64,000 nt of DNA from Datnioides undecimradiatus (lineage: Eukaryota; Chordata; Actinopteri; Lobotiformes; Datnioididae), in contig WARS01000033.1 of NCBI GenBank assembly GCA_008933995.1, forward strand, positions 6,131,787 to 6,195,786, in the 5' to 3' direction. The notes beneath the pieces are model-generated. The model saw only the letters and a program-made list of their open reading frames with translations, was not told where the DNA came from and searched no databases. The position numbers and the translations under genes were made by a program. This document shows positions 1-19,600 of this stretch, in pieces. Every line of letters begins with the position of its first letter. The first letter of the stretch is position 1.

Positions 1-1375
1 AGTGAGTTAAGCCATCATTCGTACATAAATGTGAAGCACTAGTCTGGGATCCAGCGAGTGTGCTGAGAGTTTGAACCCCTGCGGTTCCAGCAGCTGCAGG
101 CCTAAGCCTTAACCTCACAATTTGAAAATGAAAGCCATTAAGCCAAGATGAGTTTTCAGACCTTTGTCGACCTCTTAATCCAAGGAGCAAATACTCATTC
201 TCTTTTCCCCTTTGTGTTACCTCGTATTGATAACCAGTAAGGCAGTAATACAGCTGACCAACAAGTCAATTACCAACAAATGGAACATTGTTGGTTTTAC
301 ATACCTAATATCGATTTGGGGAATGTTTCACATCATTAGAGTGTTTCTACTTTTACAGTCAGGTAATGATTAGCAATGTCTGTCAAGTATGACCCATCAC
401 TCCTCCGCAACGATTGGATTGATCACCACCTACCCCTACAGATGATGTAATTCCTGTTACCATCATACTTGCTCTATCAAAGATCTGACGCAGCTTGCGA
501 ATCAACCCAATCTGCTAAGTCGTGAACAGTTAACAATTAGGAGCCGTCTCTTTTCCAGCGCCAGGTCTCAACCCTGACATCCACTTCTTATCCGACATTA
601 TCGGTTCAGGTCATGTTTCTTCCTCGAGTGGTTATCGCCAGCGGCAGACTGATGGGTCTGCTCAAGGAAAGGACCTTGCATGTCCATAAAAGAGGGGCCA
701 GAATAGAATATTTGATTGCGGACAAAAAGGATGTAAGAGGCCCTCGAGTGCCGCAGCCTGCTGTTTCCTCAAGCTTTCAAGAGATCTATGCATGCTCCTT
801 CTCTGATTAGTCTTGTTTTCCTCCTGATTTTGATTTGACATGCAGGCCGTGCTCCATTATGCACCAGCGTTTGTGAGTTTGGTGCAAAGCGGCGGTGAAA
901 CATTTGACAAATATGTCACTAAAACATCCCCCATCAGCTCTCAGTCCCAGCGGTGCATCAGCAGATTAGAGCACGCTAGTCATACAGCGCTGCGTCTGGT
1001 AACAAATCTCTGTGGCATTCAGATAGATTACGCAGGTTCAGAGGGCAAGTTTTATCATTTCATATTTATCAAGGAATAGAAATGGATTCCAGGAGAGCTA
1101 ACATCCATACAGAGTGAGGCTGAGAGGGAGACAAAGAGCCTGATGGATAGCTGCAGCACTTTTTTGTGATCGCACACATCCATCTCCAATGGCAGACGAA
1201 TCCAAAATCCAACCTTAAAATGTCCCATAAATCACTGCAGGACATCTGTTCAGATTTAACCGTGTTTGTTCGTGCAAGTAAGGGTTTGGATCACAGCAGC
1301 CTGTTTCTAGATGTTTCTTTTCAGCCCGTCTGCCATCGTATAGCATCTACTGACGCTACTCTCACTTTCTTAAAG
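1..1375 (+). other. Intronic sequence of camkk1
   Basis: No coding exon is visible here. The next expected upstream camkk1 exon, encoding the kinase activation segment and the APE motif, is not present, so it should lie before the window. Short open frames in this stretch show no kinase-like residues and no flanking splice signals in phase. It is therefore read as the 3' part of the intron that ends at the acceptor just before 1376. Confidence 0.7.
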
Positions 1376-8268
<6,893 letters not shown>

Positions 8269-11200
8269 GTCTTAACGACACTGATTCCACCCTCTTTACA
8301 TCCCGTCGCTTGAACCGCTGCGTGCTCACCCCTTCATCCATGCATCTCCTTCAAATCAGTGACACACTACAGCCTATTATAACCCTAACCCTGTCGATCT
8401 ATACACTGAAGAGACTCAAGGTTTTAAATCTGATGTATCGCTCGCGTTGACATTCACTCGTATGCTCAGGCTCGCTTTCGTCTTTGCTTCCATTTAGCCT
8501 CAGAGTATCCTTTCTAGCAGCATCCCAAGTTTTCCCACCATTTTCCTCCTGGGCACTTAAATTTTCCTTGTCTTAACCGCTCAACAACTCAACTGCTGTG
8601 ACTGGCATCTGTGAACCGATAAGAAGAGGAACTCTGGATCATTAACACTTCAGATTACTGTTATGGGAGAAAGACAAAATAATGTTTGTCAGCTGGCATT
8701 ACACTGCAGTGTGGGGAAAAAACTGTCAAACTCTAATTTTTTTTTTTTTTTACCCGTCTGCATGATGAATAGTTAAGCCTCATCATCATCAGACTGTCTG
8801 TAGCCACCTGTCACACTCATTGCCAGCCTGACGAAGAGAAAAAGAAGAAACCTTCGACAATCATCAGACGTCGGCATGTAAATGACACCATATTGTCTCT
8901 TCAACTTGAACTAGAGGGCTTTTTATTTATGATATTTAATGATGAATGAACAGTTATTTTAATATTGTGCACCGTCATGTCTCGAAGTGTCGTCAGTGTT
9001 ATCGTCTCACAGCCCTATTCCTGTATACGTGCCATCGGTAGCTTTTTCATCTGGAGCCGGGTGATAGAGGTCAGAGTCCTTCCTGTGCTGCCTTCGCAGT
9101 CCTCAGGCCCGACCGGTTGAACGTCTGTGACAGGAAGGAGAGGAAGTGGTCTGTCCAAGGGCGATTGCACAGAAAGGACAGTGACTTTGCTTGGCATGAA
9201 CGTATTAAAATGTGACTTTTCCCGCTGTCATTTCATGCTTTTCCCCCTCCTACTCTGTCATATGTTGTTTGTCTGACGATTTCTGCTCTCTAACACTGTC
9301 CCTTTTTGATTGGACGTGTAGTCATTGTGACAGAAACTGGAGCATTTTGATGTCGATGTTGTTTGATGGCAAGTGTGAACAGACTGAAAGAAAGATTGGA
9401 ATGACTGCCCACATCTTAAATAACTCCCTTTCCCGATATGTCTTATGATACAACATTTTTGGATGAGGAGCTGATTTAAAGGCACGAATAATCTCATTTT
9501 CAACATCAGTGAGTGCTCATCAGTGAAATTGAATCTCTTTGTTCAAAGTTTTTCAGGCTAAGGGACGGTATACAAATTATTTGGAGGGCGTGATCAGAAA
9601 AATGGGTAAGGCTGAAATGAAATGAAATATTTGCACTTAGTAAAAGTTGGGTCAGCAACCTTAAAGATAGATAAATAATCCAAATTAGTGACTGAATTTA
9701 TGGGTCTCAAAACACCCTTCAGTTTGTTACTGAGGCTCGTTTAGAAGAACTTCAGGTGTGCTTGAAGTTTTAGCGATTTAATAAGGACTTGAATTCTTGA
9801 ATACTTGATGAAGCAAAACAAAGCTCTTGAGCTAAAGTTTGGGGACCAGCCTGCTAACAAGATTTCCAACTGCTCATTTTGAGCCTTAGCCAAAACAGAG
9901 GGAGTTTGGATGTTTGGACATGCCACCAACACCTCTCACATGGTGGAGAGGTGGCAGCATGGCGTGGATGAGTTAACTTTCTGGTGCTGTCAAGAAATAT
10001 TAATAATGCTAGGAAAAACTGGCATGGACCCTCCTCCTCACCCGAGTAATTATAGTACAGCCCCTCACTGCTCTTATTTGCTTGGCTGGCCTCTAAAGTT
10101 CCAACTCACCATGCAAGTTTGTAGAGCTAGGCAAGCTAGTTGGTTAGCACGCTAGTCTGTGAGATCACAAATGTTGGGATCATGGATAAATGGAAAAAAG
10201 TGTTAGGTTCTTTGTGATTTCTGTCCTTTGTTTGCCATTTAAGGTGGTTGGCTAACTAAAAAAAGCCTAACGTGTGGGTTGTTTTGTCTCCGCCGACTCA
10301 AATCGATGGGAGCATTTGTGCCTCCGCAGCAGCTCTGCCTCCGAACAATGTTTATGTAACTCCATTTTGATTCTTTCCTCCTCTTTGGCCTGGCGAGGCG
10401 CTCTGTGAAAGAAAGCCTGCTCGGCTGGCAGGGTGCTCTGATCACTTGAAAAGGAGCATTTCAATGTCATGATTAGGCTGAGGCTGCCAACAACAACAAC
10501 AACACCTCCCCATCCACTTCGGTGCCGTCCCCAGTGTGGCTGATTAGAAACGGGGAGTGCTGCACTTTGCATTTCCTCCATTAATCTTGCCCTCAGTATC
10601 CTTCAGTGAAGGATGCTAACTGTAGCTCAGAGAACAAAGAGGGATTGGCAGAATCTGAATGGGGAAGCATTTCACATATGTTTGGGGATTTATATTCAGA
10701 GGCAGGGACCTTATGCATAACAATCATGAATGCTGTTGACAGCGATATGTCAACTTTATTATCATGCGAGAGCTGGAGAATGTAAAGCTTTAAATCTTTT
10801 GATTTTATTATTCAGTAATATTTGGTAAAAGATTTCCAGATTTCCTTTATTCCAGAGGATAAATGAATACCTTGTGTATGCAGTTTTAAATTAAGGGTTA
10901 ATGCCTTTTGTTTTATTTCATGTTCCCTCTCTCGGCTGAGGATGATGGGAAGCGGCAGAAGGTGCTGAGGTCAGTTTGCAGGGTAACCTTCAGTGAAGGG
11001 CTGTTTGAACCAAAAAGTGTGTGTTGTATTTTATTTGCAAACCTAAATTTTTTAACGTAAGTGTTTCAGGTTTTATGTTTGTGTGACGTGTGTGTGACAT
11101 TTGTCATCGTCAGAGGTGCAATATTGTTGTCGTGTTTATCGTTGGTGCATTACTGCGTCTGATCAGGCCGCTCACTTTTCCCATCTGTATTTTAGTTGTT

Positions 11201-12609
11201 GAAAAATCATAAACACTGCTTCTATTTAAATATTTGCACTTTTCCACTTACAGATACATATTAAAGGTATTGTGATTGCATATAACACTACTGGTAACTG
11301 CCAACCAACTTTGTACAGTTTATAATCAAGGAAAAAAAAAACAACCTGTGTGGTTCACCTGTAAACGACCATATTTACTGTGTATCGGTACGTCTCCTGT
11401 GCTTTTTGAAGCATCGTTCTTTGATATCGATCTGCATGTCACCGCATTGCTACTTGGTTTTTGATGATTTTTACAAACGAAAAGAAAAAAAGTTTCCGTT
11501 TTCCAGTGACCTATTCTCCCGTCTGTATCAAAACACTGTAACAGCTGCAAGTAACAAGGTCGGTTTAGAATAGTCTTCATTGTGAGTACTGTCAAACAGA
11601 GGGATTTCTGGATTTTACTGCAGAAACAATACATAGTGCTCAAAAAACTGTAAACCCCATACCACGAGCAGGGCTTGGAGTGCAGCCGCAGCTTGAAATA
11701 GCAGCTTTACGTTCGACTTTAGGGACACAGTGATGGATCACAAGCTGCTCCTGCAAAGGAAACGGTTAACCCTCCGACTGTGGGACAGTCTCTTTGTTTA
11801 CCTCAGCCATCACTTTCTCATAGAGAAAATAGTTTTTAATAGCAGTTGCTACCTCTGCAGAGGTTGCATCTTCTGTCCTGTTCTCTTGATCTGGGTGTTT
11901 TAAGCATATTCACACCTTCTGAACCAATTTTAATTACATCCAGTAGACTCAGACAATGGGCTTTATGGTGCAGATTACATCATCAAGTAGCTGTTTAGAA
12001 AGCCCTTCGCACAGGGATTTCCAGTCCTCATTAAATCCTCATTAAATTTGGTACATTTACAACTTTTTGGCATAACAGTCATAACTCAACTGCAGTACGT
12101 AGTTGCAACTGCATTCAAGTAACATCTGCAAATATTACAGTTTTAATTGAATTATACGTCTGATACAACAGCATGTGTTTAAATATTCATAACCTGTGTG
12201 GCTTTTGCAATGCTGCAGCCTTCATATTAAGCCAGAATACCCACAGGTTTAAGATATTCTCCAAAAATCAGCACAGTCATCTGTCCCTGTTTCGATGCAG
12301 ATCTGGATCCAGGCACACGTTAAGCACTATTTTGAAAATGTGAAATGTATCAGACTGTGCAGCCTTGGCAGTGGTTTGCTTTCTCTAAATGGTTTCTAGC
12401 TCAGTGTTGTTACTGCAGTGAAGCACAGAAGGAAAGTCAGCGGGTGCAGTTGCCACAGGGGCAGCACAGGACGTGAGTGACAGCGACTAATTTTTCATGA
12501 TTTCAGGTCATAATTATATCCAAAGGAGGACTGTGGGAGATTGCCTGTGTACATAATATGAAGTCAGGGACGACTGGATCACTGCTGTGTACCTTATGTG
12601 ACCGTTCTG

Positions 12610-12630
12610 GTGTGTGTGTGTGTGTGTGTG
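12610..12630. repeat. (GT)n microsatellite
   Basis: About ten TG units inside the presumed camkk1 3' UTR, close to its terminal poly(A) signal. Confidence 0.9.
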
Positions 12631-12841
12631 CTGAAGGTGCCCGTCGTCTCTGTGTCTCTGGATGTCGGTGTGTGTTGTCTCGTGCATTTCTCAGAATGTA
12701 CTCACTGGACTGTCGCTCATACAGAAGCAGAAGCATGGCACATCCCTATTGAATGCAGTTGTTACAATGTAAATATGTACCAATATATATAAAGAAGCTA
12801 TTTTTTGCATGCTTTTTGTACACATAGACATAATCAAAGAC

Positions 12842-12847
12842 AATAAA
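12842..12847 (+). terminator. camkk1: camkk1 poly(A) signal
   Basis: Canonical AATAAA on the + strand. It is the last one before the converging p2rx1 transcript, with cleavage expected 10-30 nt downstream. Confidence 0.6.
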
Positions 12848-12944
12848 TCAAGAAAATTGAAATCCGTCCATTATTTTCCTACCAGCTACGACTTCTACTA
12901 CAGCGAGACAAAAGGGGAAACAGCAGTGACATGACTGTACATCT

Positions 12945-12950
12945 TTTATT
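12945..12950 (-). terminator. p2rx1: p2rx1 poly(A) signal
   Basis: TTTATT on the + strand reads AATAAA on the - strand. It lies about 730 nt beyond the p2rx1 stop codon, giving a 3' UTR of roughly 0.75 kb ending near 12930. Confidence 0.6.
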
Positions 12951-13346
12951 AAATTCAGTTGGGTCACATAGTGCACATGGGGGATGAATCAATGTGGCAG
13001 TGGCACATCCACATGTTAGGTGGGCTTTGACAAAGACAGACACAGAGGTAATGGATGACTTGTGCGCACACACAAACACCGAAGTGCCAGAAATTGCTCT
13101 TTCACCTGTACAGACATGGAGACAGTCAGAAGGTGGAGGTTACACCCAATGTGTGAACAAAAGCGAACGGCGCTACACCCAAACAAGTACACATCTGAGC
13201 TACGCTAGGGCTCAACATATAATAGAGTCACAGTCTCTCACGGTGGCTTCTAGAGAGGGAAGCTGATGTCGGTAGGAGATGCTGCTGAGGATTGTGAAGC
13301 GGACACTTGGAGCAGTTGGGTCCTCTGCAGTCTGTAGTCCATTTAG

Positions 13347-13347
13347 A

Positions 13348-13378
<31 letters not shown>

Positions 13379-13380
13379 TG
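13347..13380. repeat. (GT)n microsatellite
   Basis: About 14 TG units ending in GCGCG, inside the p2rx1 3' UTR, where it reads as (CA)n in the transcript. Confidence 0.9.
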
Positions 13381-13681
13381 TGTTGTCTTGAGGGTCTATT
13401 GCAGGGTTCCAGTGCAGCACACCTTCACTGTACAGAAGCACCTCATGAGTTTTCTCCCAGCACATCATTTCTAAACAGGAACAGCAGATAAACAAGACAT
13501 CAGCCATCACAGAAAGCAAAGCGAACAGGCTTCATTCTTCTGATATGTGTATTGATCTCTTACTTTAGATACCTCAGTTTCTGTGCTACCTGCCTCTGAA
13601 TCAGGGTCCTGCAAGTCAAACCCAAAGGAGAGGAGCAGTTTAGAGCTCTCAGGCAAAGTAAATAAGGGGTTCTCCTCATCA

Positions 13682-16600
13682 TCAGAAAACATTTAAATAA
13701 ACAAAATCTCCTTTACTGTCTGGACTTCTACTTTGACTCACGTTGGACTGAGAGGTGCCTTGGACTTGTCTTGCATTTGCTTCGAGGGTGTAATAGACAC
13801 TTGTGTCTAAACCAAGCGACTCGCTGTCATGCTGCAAATACAAAATGTTCTGCCTGTTTCAGTTAAAGACGGAAACTGTCTTGGGAGGGATGGAAGATTT
13901 CATCTTCTATCAGATAAAAGGCTGTACTGTACCGAGCATAGCTGATTCCTGCACTGGCCATGAATGTCATGGGTATAAACACAGCATTAATCTGATGGTT
14001 CATACTGAAGGCTACTGCTACTGTGTGCTAGTGAGGTTTCTATATCCTGGTGCATGTGGCATTCCTTCACAAGACCTGAGATTCATCCAAAAGATGTTAA
14101 GATAAAGAATAACAGCCCTAAATCCTGTGGATGTCTGGTCTGTGTCTGTCTGGGCTGCTATTGACTTTAAAATGCATCTCTGCTGCCACCTTGTGTTCAA
14201 ACTGATAGTACAGTACAGCAGAAGCGATAGATTCAGCTCATCGGCAGCGTAGAGCTTACCTGTACGTGTGAGTCTGTGTATTTGAATTTCATGTTCTTGT
14301 AAAATTCTCTTTTTGGTAGCAAATAAAGCAGCACCAAGTCACATACTACAGTAGCCTGGAAAAGAGTAAGAACTATATTAGTTTGCATGCAAATTGTTCC
14401 ACAGACAAACAATAATTATTGCAGGTGTTGGTCAAATGACAGCGTACCACTCCAAAAATGCCCACTCCAGAGCCTATAGCTGTCAGTGTTGGGATGATAT
14501 CAAATTTTCTTGCCTGTGAAGGACGAACATGATTAAAAATCCCCTCAAACTATGTGTCAGGTCATACATTCATACAAATGTCAAATATATTACTTACCAG
14601 CGACTGCACAATGATATCGATCCTGATCCCGAACACTTTAAGAAGCGTTCTTTTCTGGATTTTGTCCTCCAGATAGTGTTTTGCATACCTGCAAAGAGCC
14701 ATGACAATCATTACAGCGCATCACGGATCGAATGCATTAGCAACAGTGTTTGGCAAAAGTTTAAATTTCCCACATGGGGTGTTTTTTGTCTTTGAGCTAA
14801 GCTAAGCTAAGCTAAATGAGTGCTGGCTTTAGCTTCATGCATCATGCAAAGATGTCAACTAACTCTCAGTCAGAATACAAAAAAGTATATTTCTCATTTG
14901 CTTTAAACAGGGTCCAGCAAGTGTTAGTGGAGTGTAAAAGCACCTATGAGGTATATTCACAAACCTGAAATTGTAGCCAACTGAGGCTCTGGCTTTGTCT
15001 GTCTCAGCAGGGTTTCCATACAGGCCGTGGAAGTTGTACTTCGGTTTACAGTGCGATACATCCAGATCAAAGTTACAGGTCCAGTCGACCACAATACCAA
15101 TGGCCCCTCCCTGCCAGGACACAGGTGCACAATACGTGGTTCAAGTCTCCAGAAGACAATACATGTCCAGATGTGAGGATCGTTTGCAGCTCACTTACCA
15201 CTCTGGCTATTGTTTCAAAGTTGAAGCCAGACAGTTTAACTATGTCTCCCAGTTTGAATATGGGACACAGTGGAGCATGCGCTGGATCATGAAGGCATTT
15301 GCTGATGTAATCAGCGTCAATGCCCTCCACCAGGTTACTCCTGAAAACAAAATGTAACCTGAAATTGCATTCGTTCGTTTGCATGCAAATACATAACAGG
15401 CCATTCATGTGTACGCACTGCTGAGGCTGTTGGTTTCTTCTCATTGTTCTTAAATCTTGAAGCAATTAAAACTAAATTGCCTCTAAATGTACTTTTAACT
15501 GACCATCTGAGGTCTCCTTTATCCTTCAGTATCATCTACAGTCTGACTTTAACTACTTCCTTCAAACTACTTCCTACTAATTAGGCTTCTAAAAGATTTA
15601 TTGTCTGGAAGCATTTAAAGACGAGGTGTGACACTTTACTTGCTTGCTTGTGCCAGCAATATGAGTTTAACCCCTCATTTTAAAACTTAAAGGGCTACTA
15701 TATCGCTGATAAAGTGTGATACTTTCACGAAGATTGTCGAATTTGAGCGGTAGACTTAAAAAGAAAAGTCAAACTCAAGCTGAGATATCCTATGCATGGA
15801 ATAAGTCAAACTCCAAAAAACGCTGGAACGTACCATTCCCACAATGCAGTTCAGTCAAATCTTTTACCACACCTTACTGGCCTGCTAAACGCTCCGATCT
15901 GAGTTTTTACAACCATTGCTGTTAGAATCAATAAAGTCTCAAGGGGAAGTCAAGATAACCCCTGTGACATCATCAGGATTGTTTTGTTATGTAGCACCAA
16001 CTATGACCTTTTTATGTAAAGTATCTGTAGTAGCCCTTTAAAGAGGGTCTCAGATGAAGTTGCAAGACCACATGACAGAACCAGGATATAGATTATAGAT
16101 ATAGGTAGCTTTAGATTGCATACTTGTGCTCTGTTTTATCAGATATGAATGAGATCCATCACCTTGTGACTCCAAATAAGGGGAAAGTAACTGAATTTTT
16201 GATGAACAGCGTGTAGTTCTCAGCAGACACCAGTAGAGGAGGACTGCATGGAAGTGAACAGAGGAGAGAAAAGTATTAGAAATCAGCAGCGTAAATCAGA
16301 ATCATTACAAATCCAATCATCGCATGAGGTGCAAGTCAGTATCAGTTTGCTGTATGAATAATTCAGCGTTTCCACATACTCCGGTATGTTGTTATCATCC
16401 TCAACAGGACACCATGCCAACACCTCACAGGTCTTGGTGGAACTCACGCAGGCTCCCGTCATTTGTCCTTGAAATAAAGACATGTCTCATCATTAGAGAC
16501 CCTTAAACTGGAACGGGCATCAGGCAGAAGTACAACATGTGTTCGGAGCAGCGGAGGAAATGTCGGCTTTAATCATCTTATCTTGAATTAGCATCAACTG

Positions 16601-19600
16601 CAGCAAGCGAGATATAAAAGAGAAGCAGAGCAAGCGCCGAAATAGCTGTTTTCTTTATCTGGACTCTGATCCTGATATATAATTTCTCTCCATGTGATCA
16701 GCTCTGCTGGTATCAGTCTCTAGCATCATGTGCAGGACGAGTTCACGGACAGTTCTCCAGCTTCCATCTCTGACTTTTCACTGTTGTCCACCAGTCCGTT
16801 TAGCTGCGGGGGCGCCCCCCATGTTTACTTGTCTACAAGCATAGAGACGGAGCGCCGCCTCTGAAGAGATATCAGCACCTCAAGGTGAATTTGACTGGTC
16901 TGAAACAGACAGATCTAAAGCTTCGGCTAACATTGGTCTCATTGATGTTGATGTGAGTCACAGTGGACTTGAAAGGCTGAGGATTTAACCGTGGGACAGA
17001 TGGCAGACAATAAATTTATATAACTCTAGCTCTTTGAAGCTGACGATACAGTATATGTTTGGACCCCTTGTTAAAATCAAGCTTGTGTCTGCGTGGTTAT
17101 TGGTTTTTCATATCTCTGTGTCAGCTCTTATGCACCGGAGCACATGTGATGTCTGTGCCATTGCTTATATATACATTCTCGCGTCTGCTTGCTAAAGGCT
17201 GGGTTCTACTTGCAAGCTTCAGTGATCAGCCAGCTACAATACAAACACGCGTACTGTGTGTTTGGTTGCTATGACTTAGGTTGTTGATTTTAATCAGGGT
17301 TTTTTTTTATCCCCCCCAGCGTTGGACAAGAGCGACGCATGAATTATTACGTCTGAATGTTTACCTTAGTGGAGACTGTGATAAGTCAGATCTGCTATAT
17401 TTTAGTTTCTACTGTGTGGAGCCCATCCTATAGCAGTTCTCAAGAGCCACAACCCATTTTGCAAATACACTGCTACGTAACCTGACATGATCGTCTACCT
17501 CCCTCAGTACCACACGGTCCTGTCACTGGTGTTTTAAAAGGGTAAAGATGGGCTTTCATGCCTGGCTACACAAAACACGAGACAGTAAAAAAAACCCAAA
17601 GATTTGAGCTGATTTGAGTTAGGCCACAGACGGACAGACTGTTACTCAGTGAGGACTGCCGGGGTCGCCCACTGTCAGGCCGTCAGGATTTACCATGTCC
17701 CGTACGTTTGAAACTCCCTCCTTCACAGTCGGCGTCTGAGCTGCAGTTGTGCTTGCCTTGGAGCTGTTATACACAAGAGATTAAGGTCAGCGTGTGTACA
17801 CAACTGCGTAACGTGAATTTGAAGAAACCAGTGCACGGGACCACGAAAACATCATGACACTGTAAAACATAAACTTCATGGTGACGTGTGGCAGCTTGCA
17901 GAAACATCGTGCAGCCGATGCACTTTCAGAGTTTTCTGCGCAATTCGACAACTAAACAATTACCCAATTACAGAAACAGTCTTGGAATGAGACACAATTT
18001 CCGCTCTGTTTTACTATTTATGGTAGCGTGTAAGTCATGGGGAGAGGGGGGAAAACAAGCAAGAAGGAGATACGAAAAAGGGAAAAAGGATCATTTTCAC
18101 CGACCTCTGGACACTTTCCCATTTTCTGACCTTCAGTTATGATGTAGTTTGTCATCACCACGAAGGATGAGTCTCCCTGAGGTTTGGGATTAAAAGAAAT
18201 AATGCGTTAAACTTTTTTTTTTTTTTTTAATTTTATTCAATGAACTAACACAATGAATGATGCAGTTTATTGTAGGCGGGCTGTCAAACATTAACCAGCG
18301 TGACCCTGCAGATATCACAGACACCCTCAAACAAAAACTTGTTTGTCACATGTTGTTTTGTCACCGGTCGGTTTTCAGCTAAACCTGATGTGTCTGATAC
18401 GCCTGTATTTTTAAAAGCTAATTGGGATGTCACATCTTATTTGCCTACTCCCTACAAAATACAACACTTGGTGGTTTCATGTGGTATTATGTGGCGTTAC
18501 ACCCTGTAAAACACAAACAGGAGTGTTATTTCATCCGATTTCAGTCTTGATGCTGAGTTAAGCTAACCGGCTGCTGGCTTCAGCATCATAGTTACATACA
18601 GACCCGAATACGGTGTCAATTGACTTATCAAACTTTCAAATACCAGTGAAATATTGCATCATGGTTGTTAAATCTGATCAAAAAGTGTAAACATGTTTAA
18701 AAAAAGACATTTTGCTTTATGATTTCAGGGGGCTGAAGTGTGTGCTTGACTATTTCTGGGCTGTGAGCAAGGACTTCTTTGATGAAATGAGTTAGAACGT
18801 GTTAATAAATGAGCTTTGAGGTGTTTTCAGACTGAAAGCAAAGCAAATTTTTATTTATTTATTTATTTTTTTGCCTCGTGTCATTTGCCGGCCTACTTGT
18901 GCGGCCTGTGTTGATTTGCCCCAAACAGCCAATGTACGGAACTCTGCAGACATTGGCTTCAAAAGCCTGCCAGCGACGGATGCACCGACCATGTTTGGGG
19001 TGGTGTGCGTGTGTTTGTGTGATAACTCAGCCTCTGACTAAACTCAGAACGCAGCAGAAACTCCAGCCTTTTCTATCCGCTGGTTCTCTCTCATGTCTTT
19101 GCGTCGATTTCACACCGCCAACGGGTCAATTCGTGTCTAATCATGTCTCTCCATTGGCTTCGTATGCGCTCACGCCGCCTTGAAAATTCACTTTGCGTCC
19201 TGTCTAAACTCACAGTAAGTGGTGCTGGTAGGCAGGAAAGCTGTTTCCCCTGTCTTTATGCTAAGCTAAGCTAACCATCCTCTAGCTGTATCTTGAAGGC
19301 AGATATCAGAGAGCTATTCATTCACCTCATCTAAATCTCAGCAAGGATGCAATTCAGCATTTTCCCCAAAATATATATTTAAAAAACGTATTGTTCTGAA
19401 TTTGATGTACTTGCTGATCATGGTTGTGATTGTTATGTTCATGGGAAATTCCTGATGTAAGGTGTTGTCTGTATTATGTTATGAGATCCTGGATGCCACA
19501 ATGTGCTACAGTGCTGCTGCTGGTTTTCATAAAAGTCATCTTCACATCATATATTATTTAATGATGGCTCTCTGAAACTACATTACAACATGAAAACAGA

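Larger units (their letters stand above)
8269..12865 (+). other. camkk1: Probable long 3' UTR of camkk1 with terminal poly(A) signal
   Basis: No further coding exon is visible after the TGA at 8266-8268. The sequence is AT-leaning with scattered short meaningless frames, and ends in an AATAAA at 12842-12847 downstream of a TGTACATA/TTTTTTGCATG-rich stretch. The opposite-strand poly(A) signal of p2rx1 begins just beyond. A single 4.6 kb UTR is the simplest reading. An earlier unnoticed poly(A) site, or a small non-coding gene inside it, cannot be excluded. Confidence 0.55.

Noticed and set aside
1-8. AGTGAGT at the window start looks like an exon end followed by a GTGAGT donor
   Set aside because: Only one possible exon base is visible, so neither frame nor product can be checked.
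13507-13608. Alternative last exon for p2rx1 after TTGACTTGCAG, in frame for 33 codons
   Set aside because: The segment ending at 13831 has a better acceptor, a longer open frame in phase 0 and lies first in transcript order. The 13608 site is kept only as a fallback.
18131-18176. Shorter p2rx1 exon 3 ending at an internal GTCAG
   Set aside because: It would remove the GKC cysteine segment and break phase with exon 4. The exon ending at 18105 gives the family length of 72 nt and restores the cysteine.
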